Shown here: positions 11,921-22,479 of the stretch, one piece after another
Numbering within the stretch: position 1 is the first letter of the stretch
Layout: the number at the start of each line of letters is the position of its first letter
Origin: Tetrapyrgos nigripes
Lineage: Eukaryota; Basidiomycota; Agaricomycetes; Agaricales; Campanellaceae
DNA: 64,000 bases
NCBI GenBank assembly: GCA_013368315.1
Contig: JAACJM010000030.1
Location: 310,001-374,000, forward strand
Direction of reading: 5' to 3'
The notes under the pieces: generated by a model
The model's database searches: none
What the model saw: the letters and a program-made list of their open reading frames with translations, nothing else
What the model was told of the DNA's origin: nothing
Made by a program: the position numbers and the translations under genes

Positions 11921-13207
11921 CCAGTGTATCAGGTTGAACAGCTTAAGCAGGCAGATATTGGGGGTGTTGGCACAGTCAGTGGTATTTGTACTTGCTCACT
12001 GTCAGTGGATCTCTAACACCTGGTCAAGTACGTCGTTGCTTGATGGCTGCGGCCAAGCAGATTGAAATATCGGCCTCGGCGCTCGAGAAGCAGAACTTTA
12101 GAATACACGGAAGACCTACGTCGTTGATCACTCTTTTGCGAGCGCTTGAGGAGCTCTGCGCCAGTCAAATCTGACGTAGCAACGTCTTCGATAGAAACAA
12201 AGAATTATCTGAAGACAGAATATCTTTGCGCTGGTTGGAAAGGCAGAGCTGCGAGAAAGTTCTCACGCTTTTTGTGTTGCCAACCACGATTGCTATTTGC
12301 TTGAAGACCTTTACAACCTCGCCAGGCCAGGGACAGTTGAGCTGGCTGAGCTTTTGGTTTAGATGACAGGACGTGCTCCCAGGACAGCTACCGGTCACTC
12401 TCTGTCTCCGCCCGCCGCCAAGCATCAGTTGGTTTGCTATGCATGCGCAGTTCGTCTGAACGCGTTACGGTTTATCAGCTCTTGGTCCTAGCCCGGGTAA
12501 TAGACTCCTCCTCCTCCTCTGGACGCTCCAAGTGGCTACTACAGCCAACTTCAATGTATCTGGGTCACAAATCACTCCGACTCGCCAGGATACTGAATCA
12601 GAACTAATGCTAGAAATGTTGGCAGTGAGCGCTGTATTACAGGTGGGTCGACGTCAAGGCGGGGGTTCACGCTCCGTGCATCTACTTCGGCGGCCGTGAG
12701 CCTCTTCACGCCAGGTTGATCGGGTAACCAAACTAGCCACCGTCAGACTTGGGCCACACGACCTCGCGAGGAGATATGAGCAACCACCAGATTTTACAAG
12801 CTTCAATCATAATTACCACTGCATGTAGCATCCAGCTCACCTTGCTACACAGCCTACCACTGTCTCGTCGAACAGGACACGCATTATGAAACCTTTCTCC
12901 GTCAATCTATCATGCTATCTACCCGCATCCAGACCTTATTCGACCTAAGGTCGCGCGCTTCAATCGACGCAGAGTGGCGCGTGCAGACGAGGAGCGCAGT
13001 ACGCCAATCATTGATGGTCAATTCACCTCCTTACTCAGACACATACAAAGGTTGCTGTGGGCTGACTGAGCGCTCCCTGACATGCATCTGTCTCAATCAC
13101 TTCGGCCAAGGCTACGCATAGACAAGATTGCTAAGGCTGTCAAGTCGTCTATCGACAGTGGGCTTGGCATTAGCAGGCAAGCTACGTCAAGGTCCGAGTG
13201 TAGGATG
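11921..13207. other. Duplicated intergenic block upstream of HD gene 1
   Basis: I find no supported gene. The block is a mosaic of pieces repeated elsewhere. About 12300-12600 resembles 20140-20340 and the complement of 17990-18200 (the shared part runs through CTACAGCCAAC and GTCACAAATCACTC). About 12612-13003 resembles 16040-16437. These look like the ancestral upstream region of the HD genes, rearranged. Confidence 0.6.
12612..13003 (+). repeat. Direct repeat, left copy (partner 16040-16437)
   Basis: Shared blocks include TTGGCAGTGAGCGC/GTTGTCAGCGAGCGC, GCCAGGTTGATC, TTGGGCCACAC and GAACAGGACACGCAT, ending at GAGGAGCGCAGTAC. The left copy feeds into HD gene 1. The right copy lies between the dead dehydrogenase and HD gene 2 and leads nowhere. 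Confidence 0.65.
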
Positions 13208-13217
13208 GCATAAAAAC
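13208..13217 (+). promoter_or_regulatory. TATA-like element of HD gene 1
   Basis: GCATAAAAAC lies about 35-40 bp before the ATG. The same element stands at the same distance before HD gene 2 (about 17729-17738, minus) and, as GAATAAAAAC, before HD gene 3 (about 20607-20616). Confidence 0.55.
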
Positions 13218-13250
13218 CCGGTCCATTGCCCTTCCTAAAGCTAACCCAAG

Positions 13251-14104
13251 ATGTCTACTCTCCCAAAGACTTTCGACGCTTTCGTCCCTTGCAACATCCC
13301 AGACTTCCTGGCTTTAGCCAAAGATGCCCAGCCACGCTACGTCCCTCTGGCCGAACTCCGCCATCCAGACCTCGAAAAGGAGTACAAGCCTTCCTCAGAT
13401 TTCGCCGAGAAACTCGAAACGAAACTGATTTTTGACCACTCCCTCCGGATGTACTACTTCTCTCTCCTCATCCTCCACAGTGGATTTCCCTCGGGTACAC
13501 CAGGCGTACCCCAAATAACTCGCGAAGAGCTCTTCAAACGCGTCTTCCTCGCATCCATTTTGCATGACCTCGCTTTGAGCAACGATGACTTCGTTCTCAA
13601 ACACCCTGCCCATGCGATGAGCTTTGAGTTGCAGGGCGGGATTATGGCGTACGAGCATTTGCTCAAGACGTACCCATCCAAACTCGACGCAGGCGAAGTC
13701 GGGGACGTCGCCCAAGGCATCATGTTGCACACAATCAATTCCAATTTCACCAACGGCGTCGCCTCTGCCGCCAATTTCCTCGTCGCGCAGACTGCTGTCT
13801 TTGATTTGGGGGGTTATGGTAGTCTCAGTCCTGACCTTGCCAAGATGTTCGGGGCTTTGTTGAGTCGTGATTCGGTCAGGGAGATTGAGACGGCGTATCC
13901 GCGTGGAGCAGTGTTCAGCGAAGAGATCTCTGCTTCTATTAAAGGAATGTTGAAGGAGAAGCCGAATTGTCTGTTGTGCCATGCTGTGAGTCTTTTGTAC
14001 AAGTTGTTAGTGTCAACTGCTGACAGATACCGTTTCTCCGTCTCCAGCCTCCTAACGCTCTTGAGGTGATCAACTCCGTCACCAACCTAGCCGATTCGCA
14101 TTGA
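13251..14104 (+). CDS. HD-domain protein, cyanamide hydratase-like, copy 1 (263 aa)
   Basis: Exons 13251-13985 and 14048-14104 encode 263 residues. The HD metal site is complete by inspection: His63 (FDHSLRMYY), His105-Asp106 (SILHDLA), His160 (GIMLHT) and Asp185 (VFDLGGYG). The order NHS-R, HD, MSFxxxGGI, and a later His and Asp matches fungal cyanamide hydratases. Those enzymes hydrate cyanamide to urea, and the wider family acts on nitriles or other small substrates, so the true substrate is unknown. The second exon adds only 18 residues (PPNALEVINSVTNLADSH). Two close paralogues lie within 8 kb. It is probably cytosolic, as I see no signal peptide. Confidence 0.85.
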
Positions 14105-14654
14105 GGCGGCATGTTGGAGAGATAGACTTTATGGTCGGTGTAAACTCAAGTACGAAATATGAGTGGATTTTCTAGTGGCAACATGCTTAAGATTCTCGCG
14201 ATGGCTAAAATTTTGAGAACAAACTCAATGTCAGACTCGGAGCTGAAAGCCTAAACAAGTTTGCCAAGCAACGCCACCTGCCGAGTGACGCGTCGCGTCG
14301 CGTTGGAGGAGGAGGAGGAGGAGGAGTCTATTACCCGGGCTGGGACCGAGAGAATCAGGTGCTGAGAAAATCTCAACTCGAATGACGCGTCGGTAATGCC
14401 GACCACATCACAGTAGTTATCACCAACGGTAAGTTTCCCATTACAGTCTCCTACAATACGACGCGTAATTCGCCTTGCAGTCATGACAGAAACAGATGCA
14501 GTAATTACCGTCGGTGTTCTTCCCTTTTCGAACGAGAAGGCTGTCGCTAGGTATTCAAGTTGAGGCTTCAGGTATAAAACCCCCTCCTCCTTTCTCGACC
14601 AGTCCAGAAACAAACCTCTCGTTGCAAACTTTCAGACGCTCTATCACTTTCAAG

Positions 14655-15955
14655 ATGAAGTACACACAAGAAGATTTCCAAAGGGAACAGAAAGCGGGAA
14701 TGCCTCCTGTCGCCAAGGCCGACCTTACTGGCAAGACTGTCATCATCACCGGAGCCAACGTTGGAATCGGCTTTGAAGCCGCGAAGCATCTCCCCACTAT
14801 GAACCCAGACAAGCTGTTCTCGTTTGTAGGAATGCAACGAAGGGAGAGGAAGCGGTGACAGGTGAGTACTAGTACACGCTTTTTACTTTACGCACACGGC
14901 GAAAACTGACGCAGACGCTTTGATCGAACCAGCTATCAAGAAGGAAACCAACTTTGACCGTCTTGAGGCTTGGACAATGGATCAAGGGGATTTTTCTAGT
15001 ATTAGCGCCTTTGCGAGTAAAGTGGAGAAAGACCTCGATAGGGTTGACATCCTCGTCGCCAATGCGGGAGTCGCTGATCCAAAGTATTCCACCACTGGTG
15101 ATCCTCAAAGTCTTCGTTTCCTGCTCATTCGTTTACAATGTCTCTGACTACTCTGACTGTGTAGCCTGCAAGTCAACCACCTCGGACCTACTCTCCTCGC
15201 TTTGCTTCTTTTACCGAAGATGATGGAAACCGTGAAGAAGCACAACACGATTCCACGTTTCGTCTCCGTTGCTAGTGATAGCCATTATTGGATCGACATT
15301 GAGAAACAAGTGATTGAGGCCCCTAATTCTATGGAGTTGTATTCGAGCAAGGAGTATTGCAGCCCTAGGTGTGTTCATGACCTTGTCATAGTTTTTTGAC
15401 CGCAGCTGACTGTCTGCGTAGCGTCATGGTGGGTCGTTATCCAGCTAGCAAGCGTAAGTCCTTTATACCTTTCCTTCCAGTCTTCTCAAAATCAAATCCT
15501 AATGGAACCTGGAATCGTTTTTTCTTCTTTTTTTTCAGTCATCAACCTCCTCGCCTTACGCGCCCTAGACTCTCGTCTCCCTTAAACCCCTCCTCGAATC
15601 CTCCTCGTCACCGTCAGCCCAGGCTTCTGCGACTCTTCCCTCCGACGAAACCTCGAACCCGGACCCTTGCTCGAGCATATAGAAAAGATGTTGGCTATAG
15701 CGTTTACGACGGAGGGGGGTAGGCAGTTGGTTTTCAGCGCCGTCTTGGACGAAGAGGAAAATAAATTGAGGGCTTCAAAGGCGTTTATAATCAAATCGAA
15801 GTTGCACGAACCGAGTGATTGGGTGTTGAGTGAGGATGGGAAGAGGGCGGGGGAGAAGATTTGGGTGAGTGACCGTGATACGCAGCGGCATTTTGTTTGT
15901 TTTTTCAGTATACTGACTCGGTAATGGTTTTTTTCTCAACAGAATGACACCATCA
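14655..15955 (+). pseudogene. Short-chain dehydrogenase/reductase, frameshifted and 3'-truncated
   Basis: This starts at ATG 14655 with an NAD(P)-binding TGANVGIG motif. Further on come DILVANAG, SVASDSH and YPASK, which supply the Ser-Tyr-Lys triad of classical SDRs of the fungal retinol-dehydrogenase-like type. The first exon loses frame near 14815: the expected C-R-N-A-T-K-G-E-E-A-V-T run is read only in the next frame, consistent with a 1-nt deletion. A second lesion is likely at the 15107 splice region, and a stop lies in the exon that begins near 15540. The last exon ends after NDTI at 15955, where DNA from the upstream region of the HD genes has been joined, so the natural C-terminus is missing. 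It lies in the spacer of the inverted HD-gene repeat. Confidence 0.75.
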
Positions 15956-16039
15956 ATCCTGGACGTTCAAAATAGCTACCACAGCAAATCTTTGTGCATT
16001 TGCCACAAATCACTCCGACTCGACAGGATACCGATGCCA

Positions 16040-16437
16040 GAACGGTTGTCAGCGAGCGCTGTACTACGGATGAGGTTAAGGTAGGGTTCATGCTACGTGC
16101 ATCTACTTCGGCTGCACGCCGCGGCCATGGGCATCTTCACGCCAGGTTGATCAGGTAACCAAACTAACCACCTTCAGACTTGGGCCACACAACCTGGCGA
16201 GGAGACACGAGCAACCACCAGATTTTACAACCATCAATCATAATTACCACTGCATGTAGTGTCCAGTTCACCTTGTTACACAGCCTACCACTGTCTCATC
16301 GAACAGGACACGCATCATGAAAGCTTTCTCCGTCAATCTATCATGCCATCTATTCGCATCCAGACCTTATTCAACATAAGGTCGGGCGCTTCAATCGACG
16401 CAGAATGGCGCGTGCCGACGAGGAGCGCAGTACACCA
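16040..16437 (+). repeat. Direct repeat, right copy (partner 12612-13003)
   Basis: This is an orphan copy of the DNA that lies upstream of HD gene 1. It is joined on the left to the broken dehydrogenase and on the right, near 16440-16480, to the start of the right inverted-repeat arm. Confidence 0.6.
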
Positions 16438-16481
16438 TGATCCATGCATGGCCATGTTTTGGCGGATTCCGTGATGGATGT

Positions 16482-17945
16482 GGTCGGCATTACCGACGCG
16501 TAATTCGAGTTGAGATTTTCTGATTCCAACGCGTCACGGATGGCAGGTGGCGTAAACTTGTTTAGGCTTCCAAGTTCTGATATTGAGTTTGTTCTCAAAT
16601 TTTTAGCCATCGTGAGTTGATTGTGAGAATCGTAAGCATGTTGCCAGTACTACTGTAGAAAATCTACTCATATATGTATTTCATAACCACGTTGATCATA
16701 TAGGTACAGTACTTACTACTGCGAGAGGCCTGAAGACTGGCAGAATAATGCAAGCATGGCTGATTTATAAATGAAATTTGACACCACTGAATAGTTCCAT
16801 CCTCGTTCATAAAGTGTATCTCTCCCAACATGCCGCCTCAATGCGAATCGGCTAGGTTGGTGACGGAGTTAATCACCTCAAGAACGTTAGGAGGCTGGAG
16901 GCAGAAAAACGGCATCTATCAGCAGTTGACACTAACAACTTGTACAAAAGACTCACAGCATGGCACAACAGACAATTCGGCTTTTGCTTCAACATTCCTT
17001 CAATAGAAGCAGAGGTCACTTTGCTGAACACTGCTCCACGCGGATACGCCGTCTCAATCTCCCTGACCGAATCACGACTCAACAAAGCCCCAAACATCTT
17101 GGCAAGGTCAGGACTGAGACTACCATAACCCCCCAAATCAAAGAAAGCAGTCTGCGAGACGAGGAAATTGGCAGCAGAGGCGACGCCGTTGGTGAAACTG
17201 GAATTGATTGTGTGCAACATGATGCCTTGGGCGACGTCCCCGACTTCGGCTGCGTCGAGTTTGGATGGGTAGGTCTGGAGCAAATGCTCATACGCCATAA
17301 TCCCCCCCTGCAATTCAAAGCTCATCGCATGGGCAGGGTGCTTGAGAACGAAGTCATCGTTGCTCAAAGCGAGGTCATGCAAAATGGATGTGAGGAAGAC
17401 GCGTTTGAAGAGCTCATCGCGAGTGATTTGGGGTACGCCTGGTGTACCCGAAGGGAATCCGCTGTGGAGGATGAGGAGAGAGAAGTAGTACATCCGGAGG
17501 GAGTGGTCAAAAATCAGTTTCGTTTCGAGTTTCTCGGCGAAATCTGAGGAAGGCTTGTACTCCTTTTCGAGGTCTGGGTGGCGGAGTTCGGTCAGAGGGA
17601 CGAAGCGTGGTTTGGCGTCTGTGGCTCTAGCCAAAAAGTCTGGGATATTGCAAGGGACGAAAGCATCGAAAGTCTTCGGGAGAGTAGACATCTTTGGTTG
17701 ATTGAAATTGCGAGTCATGGAATGAGTTTTTATGCCATCCTGGACTCGGACCTTGACGCAGCATGCCCGAGCTGACACTAATACCACTATTGTTGAGCAA
17801 CTTGATTTCCTTTGCAATGTTGTCTGTGTGCCAGGGCTCTGTTGCTCTGCCGAAGTGATTGAGACATACGCGTCAGGGAGCGGTTCGGTCAGCCAACGGC
17901 AACCTTTGTGTATTTCCGAGTAACTTGAAGGAGGTGAATTAATTG
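16482..17945 (-). repeat. Right arm of the large inverted repeat containing HD gene 2
   Basis: This is the reverse-complement match of 13016-14412, including promoter, gene and 3' flank. The spacer between the arms is about 2.07 kb and is occupied by the dead dehydrogenase. No terminal repeats or target duplications of a transposon were found at the arm ends. Confidence 0.75.
16838..17691 (-). CDS. HD-domain protein, cyanamide hydratase-like, copy 2 (263 aa)
   Basis: Exon 1 is 16957-17691 and exon 2 is 16838-16894, both minus. The length equals copy 1, and nearly every residue is shared, including the four metal-binding positions. Differences are few (for example TDAKPRFVPLTELR against KDAQPRYVPLAELR). 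The reading frame extends upstream of the chosen ATG, but the chosen MSTLPKTFD start is conserved in all three copies and sits at the same distance from the TATA-like element. Low divergence against an intact frame suggests either recent duplication or continuing gene conversion with copy 1 across the inverted repeat. Confidence 0.85.
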
Positions 17946-18389
17946 ATCATCGACGTTCACAGCTCTTGTTACCAATGTAGAGAATCTTTTTAGCATCAGA
18001 ATCCTGTCGAGTCGGAGTGATTTGTGGCAAATGCATAGAGGTTTGCTGTGGTAGCTATTTTGAACGTCCAGGAACACGTTCAGCTGAATTGTTAGCTGAT
18101 ACTCAGCCGGATGCGGTGACAGCGACTAGCGACTAGTTACTATCTTGAAGACAAGTCCTGTCATCTGAGGTGTTTTGACCGAAAGCTCAGTCAGCTCAAC
18201 TAATTTCCCTGGCCTGAATGGGGTTGCTATGATCTTCAGGCAAACGGTGATGGTGGTTGGTGTCGGTGAGACCAGATGAGGGTGAGAAACTTTCTCGCAG
18301 CTTGCAAAGTTACCGGGCCGTCTTCCGAGTCAGGAAATTTAGTGGCCCTCGCTACTACTTAGTACCACAGTCCCAATTGTTCGTCTTCA

Positions 18390-18605
18390 TGATCCACTGG
18401 CATCTCTAATCTCGCATCGGTCCTCTGGGGTCCCAAATCGCTCATGCTTCCCTTCCTTGCATAATTTCTTTCCTCCAAGTATTCTGATCAATCTGCTCCT
18501 CTTCAGCACTCTCGGCCCCCTCAATCCCGTCAATCTGGATGTCATTGTCAGTGCTCATGATTACAATCCACAAGATTTTATCCGTCGCTTCAGCAAGTCT
18601 TTTTT
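18390..18605 (-). pseudogene. 3'-terminal fragment of gene B, copy 3
   Basis: The minus strand matches the last roughly 210 bases of gene B (9950-10169), including the region for LWIVIMSxDNDxQID, the acidic linker and the final FETPEDERE...SANGS-like codons. It is interrupted and frameshifted. It abuts the dehydrogenase 3' fragment through a poly-T stretch at 18601-18608. Confidence 0.7.
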
Positions 18606-18639
18606 TTTGTCTCTTTATTTAACGACTTACCCCTCCTCC

Positions 18640-19036
18640 AGTCCTCCTCGTCACCGTCAGCCCAGGCTTCTGCGACTCCTCCCTCCGACGAAACCTCGAA
18701 CCCGGACCCTTGCTCGAGCATATAGAAAAGATGTTGGCTATAGCGTTTACGACGGAGGAGGCGGGTAGGCAGTTGGTTTTCGGCGCCGTCGTGGACGAAG
18801 AGGAAAATAAATTGAGGGCTTCGAAGGCGTTTATAATGAAATCGAAGTTGCACGAACCGAGTGATTGGGTGTTGAGTGAGGATGGGAAGAGGGCGGGGGA
18901 GAAGATTTAGGTGAGTGACCGTGATACGCAGCGGCATTTTGTTTGTTTTTTTCAGTATGCTGACTCGGTAATGGTTTTTTGTCGACAGAATGACACTATC
19001 AAGGTTCTAGGAAAGGTGGATAACAGGGTTCAGAAA
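18640..19036 (+). pseudogene. Second copy of the dehydrogenase 3' end
   Basis: This is nearly identical to 15603-15955 (FCDSSLRRNLEPG...LSEDGKRAGEKI). Here the natural end is kept (NDTIKVLGKVDNRVQKIV then stop), which shows what copy 1 lost. At the end of the upstream exon the codon TGG of copy 1 reads TAG (18907-18909), a nonsense change. There is no 5' half, so the fragment cannot work. Confidence 0.7.
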
Positions 19037-19149
19037 ATTGTCTGAGTAACCTGTAAGTTGAGTGCCTGACCGTGACTTTAATACAATCCATTACTGTCAG
19101 TGTCTGTGCACCTGTCGCCCTCGTGCAAGACATTCATGGCAAGAAATGC

Positions 19150-20105
19150 ATACGACATTATACCCCCTCCCCGACAATGGCTGATCCAAACGCTGGACCC
19201 ACTTGGGAAGCAGTGACGAAGATGTTGCAGGAAGCTTCTTATCCGTTTACGATGCATGAGAAGAGGTCAATTGGTTTGCTATCTATAAAGTAGGACAACG
19301 GATTACGTCTCAATTCGATGTGGGTAGAAAGATATTTCTCGCTGGGGATGCTAGTCACATTCATAGTCCGAAAGTACGTCCTCTATCCGTGTCTGATACC
19401 TCAGCGAGCCTCGTTGACTTGATTTCTTTACATTTCTTTAGCTGGGTTAGAAATGAACACATCCATGATTTCATGATCCGCCTAACCTCGCCGTCAAATT
19501 GGCTCTTGCGTTGAACAAGGTTGCAAAGCCTCTAGACATCCTCGCAACATACAACCTAGAGCGCAAACTTGTAGCCGATCAGCTACTCGCCATGGACGCG
19601 AAACTCATCGATCTATTCGCTATAAAGCAGTCAAAAACTCCTCCTCGAACACTCAGTCAGCAGCAGAAGCCGTTAGCAACGAACTATTCAAATTCCAGCG
19701 CAGTCAAGTTGCTTACCAGACAGGCTTGAGCATTACCTACGACGAAAGCCTCCTTGTACGATCGACGATGGGCTCTCCGAGACCTTTCGTGAAATGGGTG
19801 GACATGGACGGATACCTGGACGAAGATTGCTTCCTGTGACGGCCATTCGCTATTTGGATGGGTGTGTCATGTGTCTTGAAGCTACACAACCATTCGATCC
19901 ATTCGATGGCCATTTCATCCATTTTCTTGTGTTTGGGGGACTTATACAGTCCAGGAGGGACGGAACGTATTCAGCAATTGAAGACACAGATCATGAGACC
20001 GGATGGGCTGTAGAAGCGTCTTTTGGACCGACGAGATGCCAATCTTTCTGGGCAGCAGCTTTTGGATTCAGGGTCATTGTTTCCTCCGTGTCCAGGTTTG
20101 TATGA
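19150..20105 (+). pseudogene. FAD-dependent aromatic hydroxylase (phenol 2-monooxygenase-like), decayed
   Basis: Pieces of one protein appear in order in several frames. First is PTWEAVTKMLQEASY, then YKVGQRITSQFDVGRK, followed by IFLAGDASHIHSPK (the GDAxHxHxP flavin-binding motif). Next are NLAVKLALALN and YNLERKLVADQLLAMD, then a region with STMGSPRPFVKW. Last comes PGRRLLPVTAIRYLDG with DPFDGHFIHFLVFGG, which fits the C-terminal thioredoxin-like domain. The order is that of flavin phenol hydroxylases, which ortho-hydroxylate phenols using NADPH. Frame changes near 19275, 19625 and 19800, and the missing N-terminal FAD-binding half, make it a pseudogene. It follows the second dehydrogenase fragment directly. 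Confidence 0.75.
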
Positions 20106-20650
20106 CTCGATGCTATAAATAGGATTCGTGATTGGAGCTGACTGAGCTTTCGGTCAGATGACCGGACATGTCCGAGTCTTCAAGATAGCTATGTAGTCTC
20201 TGTCACCGCACTTGGCTGAGCATCAGCTAGCAATTCAGCTGAACGCGTTCCTAGACGTTCAAAATGACCACTACAGCCAACCTCTATGCATTTGGCCTTT
20301 GGGTCACAAATCACTCTCACTCGCGGACAGGATGCTGATGGCAAAAGGATTCTACATTGGTAACAAGAGCTGTAAGTGTTGGTGTCAGTTACGCAAATCA
20401 TTAATGATCAATTCACCTCCTTACTCAGAGATACACAAAGGCTGCCCTTGGCTGACTGAATCGCTCCCTGACACGTGTGTCTCGATCACTGCGGCAGAGC
20501 GGCAGAGCCTTGGCACACAGACAACATTGCTAAGGAAATCAAGTCGCTCAACGATAGTGGTATTAGTATCAGCGGGCATGCTGCGTCAAGGTCGGAGTCC
20601 AGAATGGAATAAAAACTCGTTCCATGACCTGCAATTTCAATCAGCCAAAG

Positions 20651-21497
20651 ATGTCTACTCTCCCAAAGACTTTCGACGCTTTCGTCCCTTGCAACATCCC
20701 AGACTTTTTGGCTAAAGCCAAAGATGCCAAACCACGCTTCGTCCCTCTGACCGAACTCCGCCACCAAGACCTCGAAAAGGCATACAAGCCTTCCTCTGAT
20801 CTCGCCGAGAGACTCGAAACGAAACCCGTCTTCAACCACTCCCTCCGCATGTACTATTTCTCTCTCCTCATCCTCCACAGCGGGTTCCCCTCTGGTACAC
20901 CAGGCATACCCCAAATCACTCGCGAAGAGTTGTTCAAACGCGTCTTCCTCGCTTGCATTTTGCATGACGTCGCTTTCAGCAACGACGACTTCATTCTCAA
21001 GCACCCTGCCCATGGGATGAGCTTTGAATTGCAGGGTGGGATTATAGCATATGAGCATCTACTCGAGACGTACCCATCCAAACTCGACACAGCCGAAGTC
21101 GGGGACGTCGCCCAAGGAATCATGTTGCACTCACTCAATTACACTTTCACCAACGGCGTCGCCTCTGCTGCCAATTTCCTCGTCTCGCAGACTGCTGTCT
21201 TTGACTTGGGGGGTTATGGGAGTCTTAGTCCTGACTTTGCCAAATTGTTCGCGACGACGTTGAGTCGTGATTCGGTCAGGGAGATTGAGACGTTGTATCC
21301 GCGTGGAGTGCTTAGCGAAGAATTCCCTGATGGTATTGAAGAATTGTTGAAGGAGAAGCCGAATTGTTTGTTGTGCCATACGGTGAGTCTTTCGTTGAAG
21401 TTGTTGGGTTCAGCTGCTGACGGATGGTGTGTTTGTGTTTCAGCCTCCCAATGCGGCTGAGGTGATCAGGTCTGTCATCAATCTGGCTGATTCTTGA
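20651..21497 (+). CDS. HD-domain protein, cyanamide hydratase-like, copy 3 (261 aa)
   Basis: Exons 20651-21382 and 21444-21497 encode 261 residues. The metal-binding residues are kept: FNHSLRMYY, CILHDVAFS, GIMLHS and VFDLGGYG. NHS instead of FDHS at the first His, and HDV instead of HDL, make this copy slightly closer to the classical cyanamide hydratase motifs. It is the most diverged of the three (for example the C-terminal LSEEFPDGIEELL). The upstream block 20140-20640 is shared with the other two copies, including the TATA-like element. Confidence 0.85.
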
Positions 21498-21619
21498 GGC
21501 GGTATGTTGGAAGAGATATGAGTTTATGAACGAGGATAGAAGTATGTATTTGGTGTCATTTATAGATCAGTCATACATACTTGTTTTCGTTGGTTACATT
21601 TTGCCAAAGTCTTCAGGAA

Positions 21620-22135
21620 AATTGAAATCCATGGACTTTGCAGCGGCAGATACCTGGGAGAAGTTTTTGAAGACAATTTGAGATTTGGATTCTTCAAGGA
21701 GGCAAACGACGAGCTCCGGGGCTGCGTCAAACTCGGAAGAATTCGTGGACCTTACCAATGATTATCTAGAGAAACGAAGTATGAGATGAGAGATCGAAGA
21801 AGAAAAGTAATACCGGACTCGAAGAGGACTTCCTATAGTTGGGACAATTGGGGCACCAAAGTCGTGCATGGGGCCGAAAGCAAATGGAAAGACGAGTAGC
21901 CTATGAAGACTTGCTGGAGCGCTGGGCTTCCAGGACTATGTTGTGGATTGTAATCACGAGCGCTGACAATGACCGCCAGATTGATAGGGCCGAGAGTGCT
22001 TAAGTAGGAGCAGATTGATCAGAATACCTGGGGGAGAGAAATGATGCAAGAGAGGGAAGCATGAGCGATTTGAGACCCCAGAGGACGAACGCGAGATTAG
22101 AGGTGCCAGTGGGTCATGATGCATGAAGACGAACA
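21620..22135 (+). pseudogene. 3' half of gene B, degenerate copy 4
   Basis: This matches 9655-10169 of intact gene B in order, starting at AATCCATGGA.TTTGCA and ending at GTGCCA.TGGGTCATGA. It has several small deletions and stop codons (for example ATGAGATGAGAGATC and GAGTGCTTAAG). The flank beyond it (22130-22225, ending GAAGACGGCCCG) is the reverse complement of 18310-18390. The two B fragments therefore share flanking DNA and come from one duplication. Confidence 0.75.
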
Positions 22136-22479
22136 ATTGGGACTTTGATAACGGTGTAGTACTTACGTGTAGTAGTGTCTTCACTGAAGGCTAACTCGGA
22201 AGACGGCCCGATAACTTAGTATGAAGGACCCGGCCGGACAAAAAAATCCTTCAACTTCGGTTACACGGTCAGACGTTCGTTGAGTCTCAGGCTCAAGGAT
22301 TTCCCTCGCGCTAAGTGAAAATTTAAAATTTGAAGCACAGTCCGATTTCTTTGAAACGTAGCATCAAGTACATGTACATAGCCTGGCGTAACGAATAAAA
22401 TCCAAACTCAGGCTTTTCCAGCCTTCTTAGGTCCTCAGGACCATGATCCCCATGCTGATGACGTCGTAATCTGAAGTCC

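Larger units (their letters stand above)
13016..14412 (+). repeat. Left arm of a large inverted repeat containing HD gene 1
   Basis: The sequence from about 80 bases of promoter-distal DNA through HD gene 1 and about 300 bases of 3' flank is repeated in reverse at 16482-17945. Outside the coding part the match includes AATATGAGT.GATTTTCTA, AACAAACTCAAT and ACGCGTCGGTAATGCCGACC. The left arm carries an insertion that the right arm lacks, rich in GGA repeats (14310-14324). Confidence 0.75.

Noticed and set aside
16960..17547. Antisense frames of nearly 200 codons over the HD genes
   Set aside because: They occur opposite all HD copies and follow from the codon composition of the sense gene.
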